NCBI GenBank assembly: GCA_022605955.1 | Contig: JAKCOZ010000003.1 | Span: 47,182,179-47,246,178 of the forward strand | DNA length: 64,000 nucleotides | From: Rallus limicola | Taxonomy: Eukaryota > Chordata > Aves > Gruiformes > Rallidae | Direction of reading: 5' to 3' | Part shown: piece by piece, positions 1 through 14,100 of the stretch | Position numbering within the stretch: the first letter of the stretch is position 1 | Layout: each line of letters opens with the position of its first letter | Program-made: the position numbers and the translations under genes | The notes under the pieces: generated by a model | Databases searched by the model: none | The model's input: only the letters and a program-made list of their open reading frames with translations | Told to the model about the DNA's origin: nothing

Positions 1-113
1 GGCTCTTGTTTCATGACTGATTCTCTACCCCACCTTTTGCTTTGATACACCACCTTGCACCTCTGAATGCTAATTTACACACTAGTATTAAAAATATTTT
101 TGTTTTGGGTTTG

Positions 114-1394
114 TGTGGCAAGGTTTTGGCAACAGGGGAGCTTCAGGGGTGGCTTCTGCAAGAAGCTGCTGAAGCTTTACCCAGGTCTGACAGAGCCAGT
201 AACAGCTGGCTTAGAGATGGACCCACTGCTGACAAAGGCTAAGCCCATCAGTGACAGTGGCAGCCCCTCTGGGATAACATATTTAAGGAGGAATTAAAAA
301 AATCCAAATGGCAGCTTTTTGCCTCCAGAGAAAGGAGTGAGAAGATGTAAGAAGCTGTGCAGACACCACAGTCAGTGAAGAAGGGAGGGGAGGAGGCACT
401 CCAGGTGCCAGGGGAGAGATTCCTCTGCAGCCCATGGAAGATGATGAGGACCAGAGATTTCACCTGCAGCCTGTGGAGGACCCCATGGTGGAGCAGGAGG
501 AAACACCTGAAGGTCGCTGAGAGGGAGGGAGAGGAAGACCAATCTCAGAACCTGCAGCCTGTGGAGAGAGAGGCCTGCACCACAGCAGGTTTCCTGGGGG
601 GACTGGTGACTCAGTTGGGGACCAGGCTGGAGCAGTCTGGGCCTGAGAGACCAAGCAGCATTCTATGATTTATGACTGCACCCCATAGAAGTGACCCACA
701 CTGGGGCAGGTGGGGAAGAGCTGAAGCCCGTGGGAAAGGACTCACAGTGAAGAAGTTCACAGAGGACTGACTTCTGTGGGTGGGACCCCAAGCTATAGCA
801 GGGGAAGAATGTGAGGAATGCTTTCCCCACCTCTCTGCCCCATCCCCCTGCTCCCTCCCTGCCCACCAAGAAGGAAAACAACTTGTGAGGGTCTGACCAA
901 AACCCAGAAACCCGGATCCCTGTTCCACCCACATCCCCGCCCCTGTGCCACCCTGGGAGAGAAAAAGGGAGAGAAATAATGAATAAAGTTAAGTCTGTGA
1001 AGAAAGGAGGGGCGGGAGGAGGTGTTTTAAGATCATTATCTTGGTTTCACTTCGTATATGTATGTTAATGTAATAAATTACATGGTTTTTTTCTTTTTAG
1101 TCTGTATTGAGTCTGTTTTACCCGTGACACTAATTGCTCTCCCTCTCCTTATCTCGACTCTTAAACCTCTCAATATATATAAATAGTCTCCAGCAAAAAA
1201 GGGGAGTGATAGAGCAACTTTAGTGGGCATCTGGCCTCCAGCCAGGGTCAAACCACCACTAATTGTGGAATGATCTCTCCCTGTCCTTATCTTGACTGCC
1301 AAGACTCTCATAATAATTTTTCTCTCCTGTCCAGCAGAAAAGGGGAGTGATAGAGCAACTTTAGTGGGCATTTGGCCTCCAGCCAGGGTGAAAC
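114..1394 (+). mobile_element. ERVL-like LTR, + orientation, with rearranged 3' end
   Basis: Starts TGTGGCAAGG and carries a TTGAGTCTGTTTTACCC box and two copies of the GGGGAGTGATAGAGC block typical of the 3' end of this avian LTR family. AATAAA signals occur near 978 and 1072. It shares the 3' box with the LTRs at 28929 and 40488 and the upstream part with the copy at 62398. The last 140 bp are duplicated. No matching target-site duplication was found, so the boundaries are approximate. No viral open frames are present. It lies in SERINC5 intron 2. Confidence 0.7.
1128..1394 (+). repeat. Tandem duplication of the LTR 3' end
   Basis: Two adjacent related copies, 1128-1253 and 1257-1394. Both begin CACTAATTG and run through GGGGAGTGATAGAGCAACTT to a CCAGCCAGGGT block. 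The second copy holds a longer, more standard form of the segment (AATGATCTCTCCCTGTCC). Confidence 0.75.
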
Positions 1395-1399
1395 TGACT

Positions 1400-1700
1400 C
1401 TCAGAACCTAACTTCACCACTCAAGGAGGGTTATAAAGCCGGTATGTTTGTTCAGCGCTGGGTGTCCAGGGATCGCTCCACCACAGACGCGCACACCAAG
1501 GTGGCAGTCCTTCACGGTTTTATAGTTAGTTCAATGTTACTTATTCATTAGGTTACCTCATATGCCTATACATATTCATATCCTATCCCTGCTTCATATT
1601 AAAATGAGTTCTAAGAGGTGACTTCCATAAGCTCCTCCCCGCTGCTGGGGACTGGTGCCTGGTGGTAGTCCTGGAGGGTTGTGGGGATGAAGGCAGATGG
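1400..1700 (-). mobile_element. Partial LTR of a second ERV family, minus orientation
   Basis: On the minus strand the sequence reads GGTGTGCGCGTCTGTGGTGG, then AGCGATCC and CGCTGAACAAACATACCGGC. It matches, base for base over long stretches, the plus-strand segment near 24850-25080. It is therefore a second copy of the same LTR family. The 5' limit is unclear. It directly abuts the ERVL-like LTR to its left. Confidence 0.65.
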
Positions 1701-4700
1701 CTACTCTTCATCACCGCAAGTAACCTTCAATTTTTGCAGAAGCTCAAGTGTCCTCTGGCCTTTCCAAATTACAAGTTCGGTTTCAGCAGGTTTTGTATAC
1801 TTTTTCCTGACTCTTCAAAGACATGGGGATGCTCGAACTAGCTACAATGAAATGATTTTCCTGCATTCATGACTAACTATGAGATAAGCAAGAGAGGAAT
1901 TCCTCAAAGAGATGAGGAGTTTGTCAGACAGATGAGGGACTGGAACTTGTCAAAGAAATAATTTTATCTTCACAAAGAACACAGTCTTTGAGTGTCTAAC
2001 TTACTCAAAATACAATTATGTTATTTCCAACCCTTTATCAAAACCACCGTGATTATCCTTATCAACACTACCCATTCATTCCCTACCCCTCCACTGCCTC
2101 TTGCTTCTTCACCAGGTATCAAATATAAATGCCTTAGGGCTTTTTTCACATTTGGCAGTATTTAATCCTTTGGATTCCTCTCCCTTGGTGTCCCATGGGC
2201 ACAGGAACAGTTCAGGAGATGGGGAAGAGTGAAAATAACAAAGAAAAATATTGCCCCCCAAAAGACACTTTTCAATTCTTAAGGTTCACCACAAAATATG
2301 ATGTCCTCAAAATCCTGCTGGTTAGATTAGTAGTTTTTAAACCATAACCAAATACTCCACAGGTACGGTGTCCTCCCAGTGACACAGTTTCAATGACCTG
2401 CAAACTTTGGTGGGAATGTGGAAGTGAGCTCCCTGGGACTGTCCCCAGCTCTGGGCCAGCACCTGCAGAGTCTGGCACCTTGGGATCTGAAAAACTACCC
2501 TGAATGTCCTTTATAGACAGAATGCATGACCATGGGGGTAGATAAATATTATAGTACACACACAAACATTTTTTTAAAGTCTCTGCTTAAGGTGTCATTA
2601 AGAGATGTACATTTTCTGTTGCTTCCTCTCAAAATAATGGCCAAAGGACCATGTGCTACAACAAATACTTTTGGAACTACTTTAGACTTGGGAATTCACG
2701 GACAGTCAACCAAAAATCCTTCTCACTGACAAAGGAGAGATTCATGTAACATCAGAATGAGTATCTGAACTCTAAACTGTCAAAGCAGACACAGAGTTTC
2801 CTGCCAAGGTTACACCTCCCCAAAGGACTGCACTCAAATTTAAAATTTTTTATTCAAAAATTTAAAATTTCTAATTAAAATGCTGTCTCACTTCAAGAAA
2901 GAGAGGGTAAGGTCCTAAGAGCATCATGTAAAGTGTTTGCTTACGGTCTGGCTTCAGGAGCTCGGAGTGCTCCATGATCCAGACAAAAGTGAGGGAATCA
3001 GTAAGTCCCCAGCACTTGCAAAGCACAGTGCATCACTGGGAAGCTAAGACTGGTTTGTCTGAATAAGTATTTCCAAGGTAAATTCTATTACAACTGGACT
3101 AAATTAGCTTCAGGAGCCTTTGAACTTTTAACTATCCTGAAAATAATTATTAAATTAGAGAGAAGATAGAGAAAGACTACTTTCAGATGGTCTATTTCCC
3201 ATTCAAAGAAATAAAATGCTCTAAATTAAGAGGGTGATTATCTTTCCACTTCACACTAACAGCTACTCTTTGTGCCATTTCTTCCCACACTGAGCTTTCA
3301 AGACTATGAACTGGAAAAGAAATTTGGCAATACTGAAAAGCATGTTGTTGAAGGCTTCTTGAATCACTTTTCTGTTGGATAAAGAGCAAGTATTTTTTGT
3401 TTGGGATACAAGCTGTATTAAAACCGCACAACTGATGGAAAATGACTTTATGAAATTTGGATATGAGCATGTAATTTCTCTCCCACATACTTGAGTTCTT
3501 TGGGTTATTCACTTTATTGCCAAGCTAAGCATCTAGTAAGTCAAAGCAATTCCTGGCAAGCAATTTCAGCACGCACATGTTGAACAGTTTTTCAGTCACC
3601 GCATCATGTCTGTACTGGGTCTTACAGGGCTGTGAGCAACTTCTGGTGGCTGGGAGCAAGAAGGTGGCACTAGGGTAACTCAAGCAAAGCCTTATTAAAT
3701 GAAACCAAATTAGGACAGAATATACAGAAAGGGTACAACAGGGAGAAAAACAGAGTCACTGGCAGCAGACCACAGAAAAACCCTCAACCTAGCCCCACCA
3801 TAGGCCTGATGGTTCATATCATCTTTAAGTTCCCTCCCAGCCCTAATCATTTGAGGATTCTATGATTTCTGTTGCAGCCACAGGATGCTAGTACCAGCTC
3901 CTGGATCTAGGCTGCTAGAGAGGGAAGTGTTTCATGTACAACTGAAAGTCAAGCACAGAAGGCAAGCAGGGCATCAACTTGACCAGCAACTAGTTAAATG
4001 AGGAAACAGCCTTAACTGTGCACTCAGAGGCACTCACACTTGGGAGGATTAACACAGACCAACTAGATGCCCACAGCAAAGGAAGCCTTCTGAACCTCCC
4101 AGGCAAGCAGATTTCCAACCTGGAGGCAGGCCCAATGCTGAATTTGGTGCAGAAATTTTTAAGAATTAAGCAATTCAGCTGTTCATATGTCCCCTGTACT
4201 TAAAAATAAACTTCTCTTCTGGTAATTTTTCGAGGGCGAGAGAGAGGATTTGTGCTACTGCAAGCAACTTGGCTGGCTTAAGAAACCAGACCAAAGATGT
4301 GGTACAACAGGTCTAGTGTGTGACTACAAGCAGGCTGGTGAGCATTTAGTTCAGGAAAGTTATATTAAGACTCTGAAATAAACTTGATTTTTAGCCACAA
4401 CGCCTTACACGCTTTTGAAGCTTTTAAATTAAAAAGGCAATTAGAGATGAGCAATATCTTCTGTTGTTAGAGGCCATGTGATCACGATGACTCAACACGC
4501 ACTGAAGAAAACCCCTTGTACAGCACTTGTACAGCATTGTGCATTGCAGTAATGTGTCACACAGCACCGAAACACAGACCTAAAATTATAAATGCAATGT
4601 TTGAAGAGTTATTTTCTAATTTGCTGCTTCTGCCACTAAACACATTGCTAGGGACAAGCTCAATGTTAGACTGAACCAGTTTGTGCTGTTATAACATATT

Positions 4701-5000
4701 CTGTGACAGGCTCTAGTGACAAGACAGCAGCAACCTGGGGAGGGTTCACTGCAGCAGGTTTCCACACAAGGAAAAAGGAGGAAGGCTGCTGGTGCTGTGA
4801 TTCTTCACTCTTCCTGTTCTGAAATGCACTCAACGTATGAGCAATTGACAGGAAGAAGCTGAGCACAGAAAATCATCCCCGCTGGGTTTGGTAGCAGAGG
4901 TAACTGACCTCCTCATCTGAGGGAGCACCCCGACACACAAAGAGCTGTGGAAGAAGCCCCGTTTCCTTCCGGGGCAGTGGTGGGTTCACCTCTTACTTAC
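1701..5000. other. SERINC5 intron 2 (part), no genes seen
   Basis: AT-rich intronic sequence. Apart from the CR1 tail at 3795-3870 I recognise nothing, and in particular no SERINC5 exon 3. The intron starts at the donor next to 5001 and runs off the left edge. Confidence 0.7.
3795..3870 (+). repeat. Short CR1-like 3' tail
   Basis: Contains a degenerate CR1 end (CATCTTTAAGTTCCCTCCCA, then GATTCTATGATTTC). Only the tail is recognisable, which suggests an old, strongly 5'-truncated insertion in SERINC5 intron 2. Confidence 0.5.
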
Positions 5001-5168
5001 GTGCGTTTTCATTTCATTAGCCACTGTTGTCGACATCATCACACAACAGATGATAGTCACCAGGATGAAGTAAAGCGCATACATGAAGCGGGTACTGGTT
5101 GACTGTTTTATCTTGGGGCAGCATTTGCAGCACAGGGAACAAGCGGCAATACCACAGCAGCAGGCCAA
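5001..5168 (-). CDS. SERINC5: SERINC5 coding exon 2
   Basis: Encodes 56 residues, starting LACCCGIAACSLCCKCCPKI and containing the first transmembrane helix before NEMKTH. The acceptor is CTTTGCAG and the donor GTAAGT. Human residues LACCCGSAGCSLCCDCCP align without gaps. Confidence 0.94.
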
Positions 5169-8100
5169 CTGCAAAGTAAGAACAAACACACAAGTCATTC
5201 TATCACTGCCTTTAGGTTTCTGTTGCAAAAGTCAGACAGGGAAGCCAGGAGACTTCCTGTAATACTCCAGAATTTCTTTAGTCCTCTCTTCCCAGCTGAG
5301 CATTATTTAAGTGGAAGCAGACTGCCTTGTTTATCAAAAGTCACTAGGCCTAAGCACATCAGTTTCTAGCATTCCCACACTACGGATGAGTGAAGACAAT
5401 GAAGAAAAACGCCTTCCAATTTCTTAATCCGGCTCTTTGCCACCTCTGTGGTCCTGACACATTTCACTAAGCAGACAGAACAGGCACTGCAATGGTAAGG
5501 CTCTATTTCCTGCAACACACTCTCCCCACTCCTCAGTGAAAAAACAAATCTGCACAAGAACGGAACAGACTCCAAAACTGTTTGCTTTCAACACGCAGTC
5601 AAAACTAATTTCCTCCTAAGACAAACTGGAAGGTTTGTTTCAAATCACGAAGTCCATTTCAATTCACCAGAACCGTACTGTCCTTTTTTTATGCTACCAA
5701 AGAATTTGAGCAAATTAAAGGGAGGAGGGAAAACTCTTTAATCCACACTTTGGGATAGTTCTGCTCAAGGCTTTAAAAACAGACAACAGCTGCAAAACCC
5801 CCAAAGAAACTCGAACCAACAAAGAAAAAAATTACATTAACAGTTCTAAATATTTTGGGCGGTAGAGAAAGAATCTGGAAATAACTTGGTTTACTGCAAA
5901 CAGAACAAACATATTTGAGCTTGAAGGACCCAAAATGCAATGGCACCATCTCCCAACCAAAGAAAGCCAAGAAGAAATGCAACTTCACAGTTATTTAGGC
6001 ACACTTTGCAAATGTGAAAGCAGTGATTCTGTGTGCAAGATGGCAAGGGAAAAAATCCACCGCTGCGAGGAAAATAATACCGAATCACACCTTAGCTGAT
6101 ACTGTCTCCAGAGCTGCTGGAGATAGAATTCCTTGTATGTTTTAATTATTTTCTATCTGCAGCGAAGATAAAAAACATGAAGTATAGCAAAAGGACAACT
6201 GCCTTATACAACAAGGAAAAAGGTACTGAATAAATCCTCAAAGGGATTTCATTCGATGCTTATTAATTCCTTAGCATGAACAGTATCATTAACTTCCAAA
6301 GAAGCTGGATTCAACTTCCCTACCTTCTGCTTTTAGAAAACTAATATACAAAAATACAAGCCTTATTTTTATACATAAGGCAGCACTGTCCTTGGCCAGG
6401 CCCTTCCTTGCACTAGGCAGCAGCTTCATGACTCCCATACTTAACCCAGCAGCCACAACCACAGGAGGGGTTTTTGGACATGAGCAGGAGTCCAGGAGCA
6501 GGGAACCCCTCTCTCAGGTCTCACTGCTGCCGACCCAGAGCAACCTCACCCCTCAGCACTCCCATTTTTGAGGGGCCCTCTGTGGCTGGTGTGTGAGACA
6601 GGGCTGTATGCTGCCAGTGCCGGGGACCTCAGCACACCGGGAACACTTTTACCAGGTGATTCCTGGGCCCTCGGAAGGGGCACGGGGATGTTCAGAGGAC
6701 CTGATGCTTTCTGGCAAGCAGCTGATGGGAATGGATGGCTTTTCTTAGCCCTTGCCAAGGGATTCAAAACATAAGTGTCACATCCAAGTTGCCCAGGCAA
6801 ACTTTGCTGGCCCACATATGCTCTCAGGCACCAAACCACTACAAGCTGTTTGCCTCCTAGGACACCTCGTCTTCCAGCATCAATGACTGTCCAGCCTGGA
6901 GAGGGGGGTTTCATGTGTGTGCTGTGGACAGATACGACATGACTTCACAGAATGTCACAACCAGATCCCCAAATCAAAATTTTGAAGAAACTTATCATTT
7001 TCCTTGCCATGACTATCTGCTATGAGACCCAAACTCAGGCTTCCTGCCTTCAGCCCTGCAAAAAGGAGGTAGGGGGGTTGCAGACAGGCCCTTGCCATCT
7101 GTTACCCTCTTGATAATGGCTTTTCAGTCTGCAGAAGACACAAAATGGGGACACATCCAACCCGGCTTCCGCTCTGCCCTCCTCTCAGTTAAACGCTGGA
7201 TTTCATGCCAGAGACAGGGGCCTCAAAGCACGCAGCTGCTGAAACTGCTGCTGCTGCAAAACAAAAGTCCTCCCCAAGACACACAAAGCTCCAGCTCTGG
7301 GGAATAAACAGAATGGGTTCATGTTGGCACCAGTACTGGAAATTAAAAATACTATGTGTATAAGTGTCAGCAGTCACAATCGCAAAGAACTTATCTAAAC
7401 AAAGCAGATAAGCAGACACTTCTTTATTTCAGCACTGGGAAACACGGAGGATAGTTCTACCAAACCTGTTTTGGAGTTAGTTACAAATCATAGTATATTT
7501 ATACACTTTTTTAGCAGTCATTGTTTAACATTGCTCACTCCTTAATTTGAACTTTGCAATGATTGGCTTTCAGTTACTTCATTTTATCTATATTCTTAGT
7601 CTACTAAAATCAGTGGCTACCTTAACTGCTTACTTTAAATACAAAGAGAGATAATGATTAGCATATTTATGTTATTCCCTGGAAGTCATTATCAGATACA
7701 AATGTCCCCGATGCATGTGTAGTTATGTTGAGTGGGGGTCTTCTGGTGGTCGTTGATAGTCTTCCTTGCTGTGTCTGCTGACTGACCCCCCTCCTTGCGC
7801 ATGCTCTATTCACCTTCGGCTAATCCTCCAAATCCCAACTGTTCCTACTGAAGGCAGGCACCTTCAGTGCTTGGTGCATAGCCTTATCAAGGTGCAGAAT
7901 TCTTAGCATACCCATCGTCACTCCTAAGGGCCTCAACGTGCATAGTTGCTACAATTTCCTAAAACCAAAATAAGCTAGAACTCATTGCTGTTTTATTAGG
8001 GTAACTATAACATGTTTGCACATCATGCAAACATACTTTCAAAATAGAAGGCAGTGGTGGCTGAATGGAAATTTTATTTTTTATATGTAATGAAAGTAGT

Positions 8101-11100
8101 TTAACTTTTACAGCATCCACATAAGTCCAAAGAAATAAAGGAAGCTATGGCAAGTTACCGATTCGGCAATCAAACAGAATAGTAACATTTCAAAAACAAA
8201 AACATACCAGAAAAGTATAATACATCCACTTCAGAACTGGAGGAGGGGGAAGAAAATACTGAGACTAAAGGGCCTTTCAGTCTGTATTAGCCAGTTCCAA
8301 AGTATCCATCAAGAGCTTCCACTGCTGGTCAGGCTCACCATAATGTTAAAAACCACAGTACAGAAGTTAAAAGATATGCACCTTTGGCATCTGTAAGGGG
8401 AACAACTTTTTCCTAAGCCAGGTGCTAGAGAGCTCTGCCAGTGAAACCTCATCTACATCCAGCAACGTGTCTGCTATTCCAGTCCTGGCTCCCTGGAGCT
8501 GCTATTTAAAGCAACAAATACTTAAATATATAGCTCATTTATGCATTGTTCCATATTACTTGGAGAGACTTTAATGATAGTTTCTAATAGTGAGCATGTA
8601 CCCTATGAATTGGCAATATTTGTGAAAAATACCAGTGTCTTCATTGGTTTTTTTCAGATATACTTCTGTAAGCACTCTGAATAGCCATGTAAATGATAGA
8701 CAGTTGGTTTGGTTATTCAGCCACAGTCCCAGATTCAGTGGTTTGGGTTGGTTTTTTTTTAAACTCTGGTTATGACTAACTACATTCTCAAGTGGACCAC
8801 AATGAAATAGGTATTATCCAAAAATAAATTAGTACAATCTCTGTCCCAAAGAGTAAGATGCTGTCCACAGTCTAGTGATCTGAGAAAAGATGTTACCTTT
8901 GGGTGACAGACCTCAAAGCCCACCTCTACAACAAGCTCTCTGTTCAAAGGTTGCAGCCAGCCTTTGCACATAAACTACAGCCACATGCTCTGATGCCACA
9001 TGCTTTACTGCAGGCATGGCCCATCTCACTTAACCTGTGCTTTTAAACAACAGCGAAGGTTGGGTCAGCTCAGGACCCACGATGCAAAGTGCAAGGTGGT
9101 AACAAATTCCTCCAATGTTAAAAAAATGGGCTGTAAAGAAAGAAAGCATATTAACATCATAAATCTTTTATGAACTTAGCTTATAATTAAACAAAATCTC
9201 CTGCGAAGGATGGTCTTGCAGAAGGAAGGTACTGTATAATTTTTAGGACAGAGACAACCCAGACAACCCAAGGTCTGAGATTGCTTCCAGCAAGCAGGTC
9301 TTGAAAATCCTGGTCTGTACCTGCACAGTTCCTTTAAAGTTCTGTGATCCATGCACAGATCCTCGATAACCTCAACAGCCCAGGGCACAGGCTGCTCTGG
9401 CAAGAGTCAGTCATGCTGTAGTAGGTTCTGTCTTCAAGTGTTTCTTATCCAAAGCCTCCCACAAGTCAGGCAGCAAGTACAGTTATTTCTGCTGCTGAAC
9501 TAAGCAACCTACTGTCTAAAAAAAGGGGAAGAAAAAGGCATAGTAATCTTTGTCAGCCTCTGATTTCTGATTTATTATGGAATGGGAGAAGCAGTTTTAC
9601 CATTTCAAGTGAGGGTATGGTGCCTGGGCAAGGAGGAGAGCAGAGGTGAATGCCTCCAAGTACCCCGACCCTACTCTTTCAGTGGCATTTCCCTACCACC
9701 TCTCATTCAATTTGAGTGCAGTAGGTTCCTGCCCATGCAGAGGAACAACAGTTTTTACATCCACACAGCACAGAGCAGAAGCAGGCAGACTACAACAGCC
9801 CTAGTCCATGCAAACCACTTTTCCAAGTACAGGCAGGCCTGGACTTATTTGCACAGTCCCATCCTAGGCCTGCCTGGGGAGTACCTATGGTTAAGGAGAG
9901 TTCAATGGGTTAACAGGTAGGAACAGGCCTAGCAACTCGCACACAAGCTATAGGCTCCTGATAATGAATACACCCAACATACACTTAACATCTGACACAC
10001 ACACACAAGTCTTGATTTTTGCAAGCTGTAATCCAATCTGGTTAATTAGTGGAATGAGGTAGGATGGTCACATTAAGCATGCACATTAACTATTTAAGTG
10101 CAAGATGGAAAAGCAAAGTGAACGTGTCCTGCCTACTTCTTTTGTAAAGACAGTGACATTTTTAGAAGGTATTTTCCACAGATGTTTCCAAAAAAGTCTC
10201 AGAGGTCTTAGAAAATATTTTTCATAGCTGTTAAAACAAAGTGAGGAGTTTCAGGATTACAGCCCAAAATAGCCTATGGTATTTTTAAACTATACAAACT
10301 ATAGGGAAGTATCAAGCTTATCACAACAAAGCACTCTTCCTTTTGGGAGACTTAAGCAAAAATGGTAAAAATCAAAGGGAAGACAAGCACATTAGGGGTA
10401 AAAAAAAAAAAAAAAGCAAAAAAAAAAGCTCATACTTCAATGAAACAAAGACTTACCAGTGTTTAATCTCTTCCATCCTAACTGACTGTACAGAAAGAGT
10501 GGCTGGGGAGACCACAGCTTTCCAGCCTATCCACAGAGCACAGGAATGTGCCATACTGAAGCTTCTTTTCATGAGGGCCTACAGCAGCTTAGTTTCTTGT
10601 GTGCTTCCTGATTACTCAACTACTAGCATTATATACACCATAAGATTTGCAGATACTGTGGTCACTGAGTGGTTAACAGCAACATCTACCAAAAACACCC
10701 AATCTACTCTCACAGCTACACAATCAGCTGGCTGGATGAGCAAAGCAGCCAACCCTGCATCAGTAAGCTCCAGAGGCAGCTACACAGCAGCCCTTAAACT
10801 TCAGTTTTAGGAAAGGGTGCCTAGCAAGCACAACATTTTGTTAGTGCACTGGTTGATGAAAATAAGAGATGCCTGATGTCAGGTGTCCCAACTGCTGGGA
10901 CCTGGGCTCAGACTATTATTGAGAACCTTGGCTGTTATGCATATGTATTTTGCAAAGTTTTCTTCAGCTGGTTGCATGATTACACAGTGGTTTGTCCCTG
11001 TGAAGTAATTAAAATCACGACTAAGCTTCGCCCTTTAACTGTTCTTTCACTGCTTCTTTAATATTCAGAATCCCCATGTGGCTTAAGTCAAGATGTCTGG

Positions 11101-14100
11101 TGACTAGCATACCAGCTCATCAACTGATGATCTGGTTTGGGACTACACCTCACGCTGCAGAACGTATAAAATTAAAACCAGTTTCAGAGAAAAGTCATGT
11201 CAGCCTAGACACTGCCTGATCACTACTTTCCAGAGAGGCTTTCCTGTCCCAAAAGTGAAGAGCTTGTGCCCTGCACCACGGGGCAGAACTGGCACACAGC
11301 ACCATGCAGCTCAAAACCCAGGAGACAAAGCAGCATCTAGGATAGCTATGCCAAGAGCTAAAATGCAGGCGAGCTACTGCCAGGCACCAGCAGAGCTGAA
11401 GTTAAACTCAACTGAGGATGAACAGCTTCTGTATCCATGCTCAAATCTTACTAAGTGGTGACTCAGCTCCACATTAGTAAGTTGCATCACTGCAAAATGT
11501 CTAAATTAAAGACTGCCCTTCCGCTCTTCTCCTGATGATTTTGGAAAAACCAAGACAATTGTTTAGTCTGATCTGAGCCTCACAGCGTATCACATCACCC
11601 AGCTCTCTAGTAGTATAGCTATTTTCCATTAGCATAGACCATCTGGATTTGACAGCAGTATGAGATGAACTGTCTGTCCCTCTGGCTACTTACATCTATC
11701 ATTAAAAAACTGGAAAAAAAAAACCCAAACCACCTTCTAATTTGTCTGCTATAGTTCCCAGGCACTCTTTCTTGGTGAGGCTTTCTTCACTAGCTGAGAA
11801 AGCCTTTAAATTATCTGGTCTTTTCTCCCACTTATCAAAGAAGGAACCCAAACCATTTACCCTGAATCTCATTTGAAGGCTTTAAGACTTTTTCTCCCAG
11901 CATCTAAGATGTTTGGTTGGTTATTTTTTCAGCATCTCCTCAGATTTCCCCAGTTCCTCCTACAAAATCATGGCAGTATCATCAGCCCAACTGCAAACAA
12001 CCCTGCACATGAACCTCGCTCCTCTCCCCTGTGTGCAGCCAAAGAGGAGGTGAGACTCTGCCCGGAGCAGCCTGCTAGCTGGCTGTACTTAAAGGGTGTA
12101 TTTTATTTGCACTGGGGTCACGCAGTCTGGGTTATATCACCTTCAATAGTAGCCTCCACTCCACCAGTCCTTCCATCATGCCTATGTGCTTTTGGGACCA
12201 ATTTTAAACGTACTCTCAGGTCACTGAGGAAAACTGGACGCTATTTTAATTGGTGACCTGATCCTGAAGTTTCCTTGCATTGCTCCCTCGACAGCCTTCA
12301 CTGAGGGCAACTTTGCTATGTGACAGATTCAACTGTCCTCTCCTATCATTTTGTATTTTATGGCTTCCTCATCTACAGGTCATTCCAGCTCACACTGCAG
12401 GCCCTTCTCTGCCTTTCACAGCAGAGGAGATCCTAACAGAGCGACTGGAATATGAGACAAGTCAGCAAGAGCAAAGTTTGATGTTCCGAGGCCATCATTT
12501 CACAGAGCAAGCAGATTATCTCTGGGCTAGCTCTGGTGATCCAGACCAGGACTCTAGAGGCAGAATGGCACACACAAATACAATGTGGTGAATCGCCAGA
12601 GACGAGAACCGAGTGCAAGGCTGTAACTGCTTTAAGTTCCTGCACCACGGGAGGGAAGCAGCAGTTAAAATGAAATTTCTGTACGCGCTGACTTAGAAGC
12701 ATGTAGCTGGAACTGCTGCTTTGCTTTTGAACAAACTGTCAGCTCTGGGCTGTTCAACAAAGATGCTGTGTCTTTAAAAGGTGGTTTCAATACTGAGTCA
12801 AATATGATTTTAGGGGGAGATGACATTCAGGGTTTGTACCGAATGGCAAAAGCAAATACATTGCTACAAAACATTAACTATTTCTCAAATCATATTTAAA
12901 AAAAATAATCTACCTGCTCTAAGCATTGCTACAGACATTCCAGTCTAGGTTAATGTCACATCAGCCAACTCCACACATTTCCAGACTTGCAGGTTCAAAA
13001 CAGAGCCTGCTCATGTCTTCACATTGCATACTTCTTGGTGAGCATTTTTAAATCCAGTTACAATGATTAATTGAGAAGTATCTTGAATAATATTCCTGAA
13101 GCACTGTTTTGCTAGTGCCTGTAATGGAAGAAGCCAAGATGTGTTTCTTCATAAAACATTATGACCAGTTCCTGTTCAATCTCAGTAAGAGATGACAGGT
13201 TGACAGTTTTTGGATCAGTCCTACTGGACAGAAAGAAGTGTAGAACTTTGCCTCTTCAGGTTGTGAACATTTATATATATTTATATATTTAAATACCTGA
13301 GCATACACCACTCCAAATGCTCTAAATTCCAATTGCTAAACAGCAAAATCAGTCCCAGGATAGTCATCACTAATCAAAAGGACAGTGAGATTGCCAGTTG
13401 TGTCAGGAATCCCTTACAATGAATATGGAACCACCTTGCCCCCATGCTGCCCTGGGTGAATGCTGCAGTCCACCCCCAGCTCTGCTTGTCTGGGTCCCTC
13501 ACTGCCCCACGCTGATGTCCAAGCCTATCTCTTGGGTGACCTGAACGATGCAGCAGGCCACATTCAGTCAGCAGAATGGCTCGTCACAGTCTAAACAAGG
13601 TCAGGCATTTAACATGTCAAAACATAGCCCCCAGAGTTGAGAAAGAAATGGAAGCACCCTTAACTCAGGACCTTGGAAGCAACCTAAGGACCAAGCATGT
13701 CCACAAGGCTAAGCTGAGAACACCATCCAGCTTCAGCATGGGTTTGAGATGACAGTACTTGCCAGTTCTTGCACCACAACTGCGAGCGATCCCACTGTGA
13801 TGGAAGTCTCAGCAACAAAAAACCCACCCTGCAATACCTACGTTTGCAAAAACAGAAAAACAATAAAAGCAGGAAGATTCATATCCTTCCTCAGAAAAGT
13901 ATCTCTATGGCCTTTAAAAGTGAAGGCCTTGCTGTTATACTGCCTTTACTCCCCAGCTGTAGACCCACCAGTGTTTAAGCTGTTTCTTTAAACCCACAAC
14001 ACAACCAGCTTGTGGGGTGGGAGAGGAAAAGGCACAGTGGGAAGGAGGAATGAAGAAGACTATCTTCTCCCTCTTTGGCAGTGCCAGGGAAAGGGTTCCA

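Noticed and set aside
7705..7970. GC-richer block that could be an old LTR
   Set aside because: No clear termini, target duplication or match to other copies in the window.
10343..10810. 155-codon open frame with a lysine-rich start
   Set aside because: The lysines come from a poly(A) tract. The rest has no similarity to known proteins and it lies in SERINC5 intron 1.
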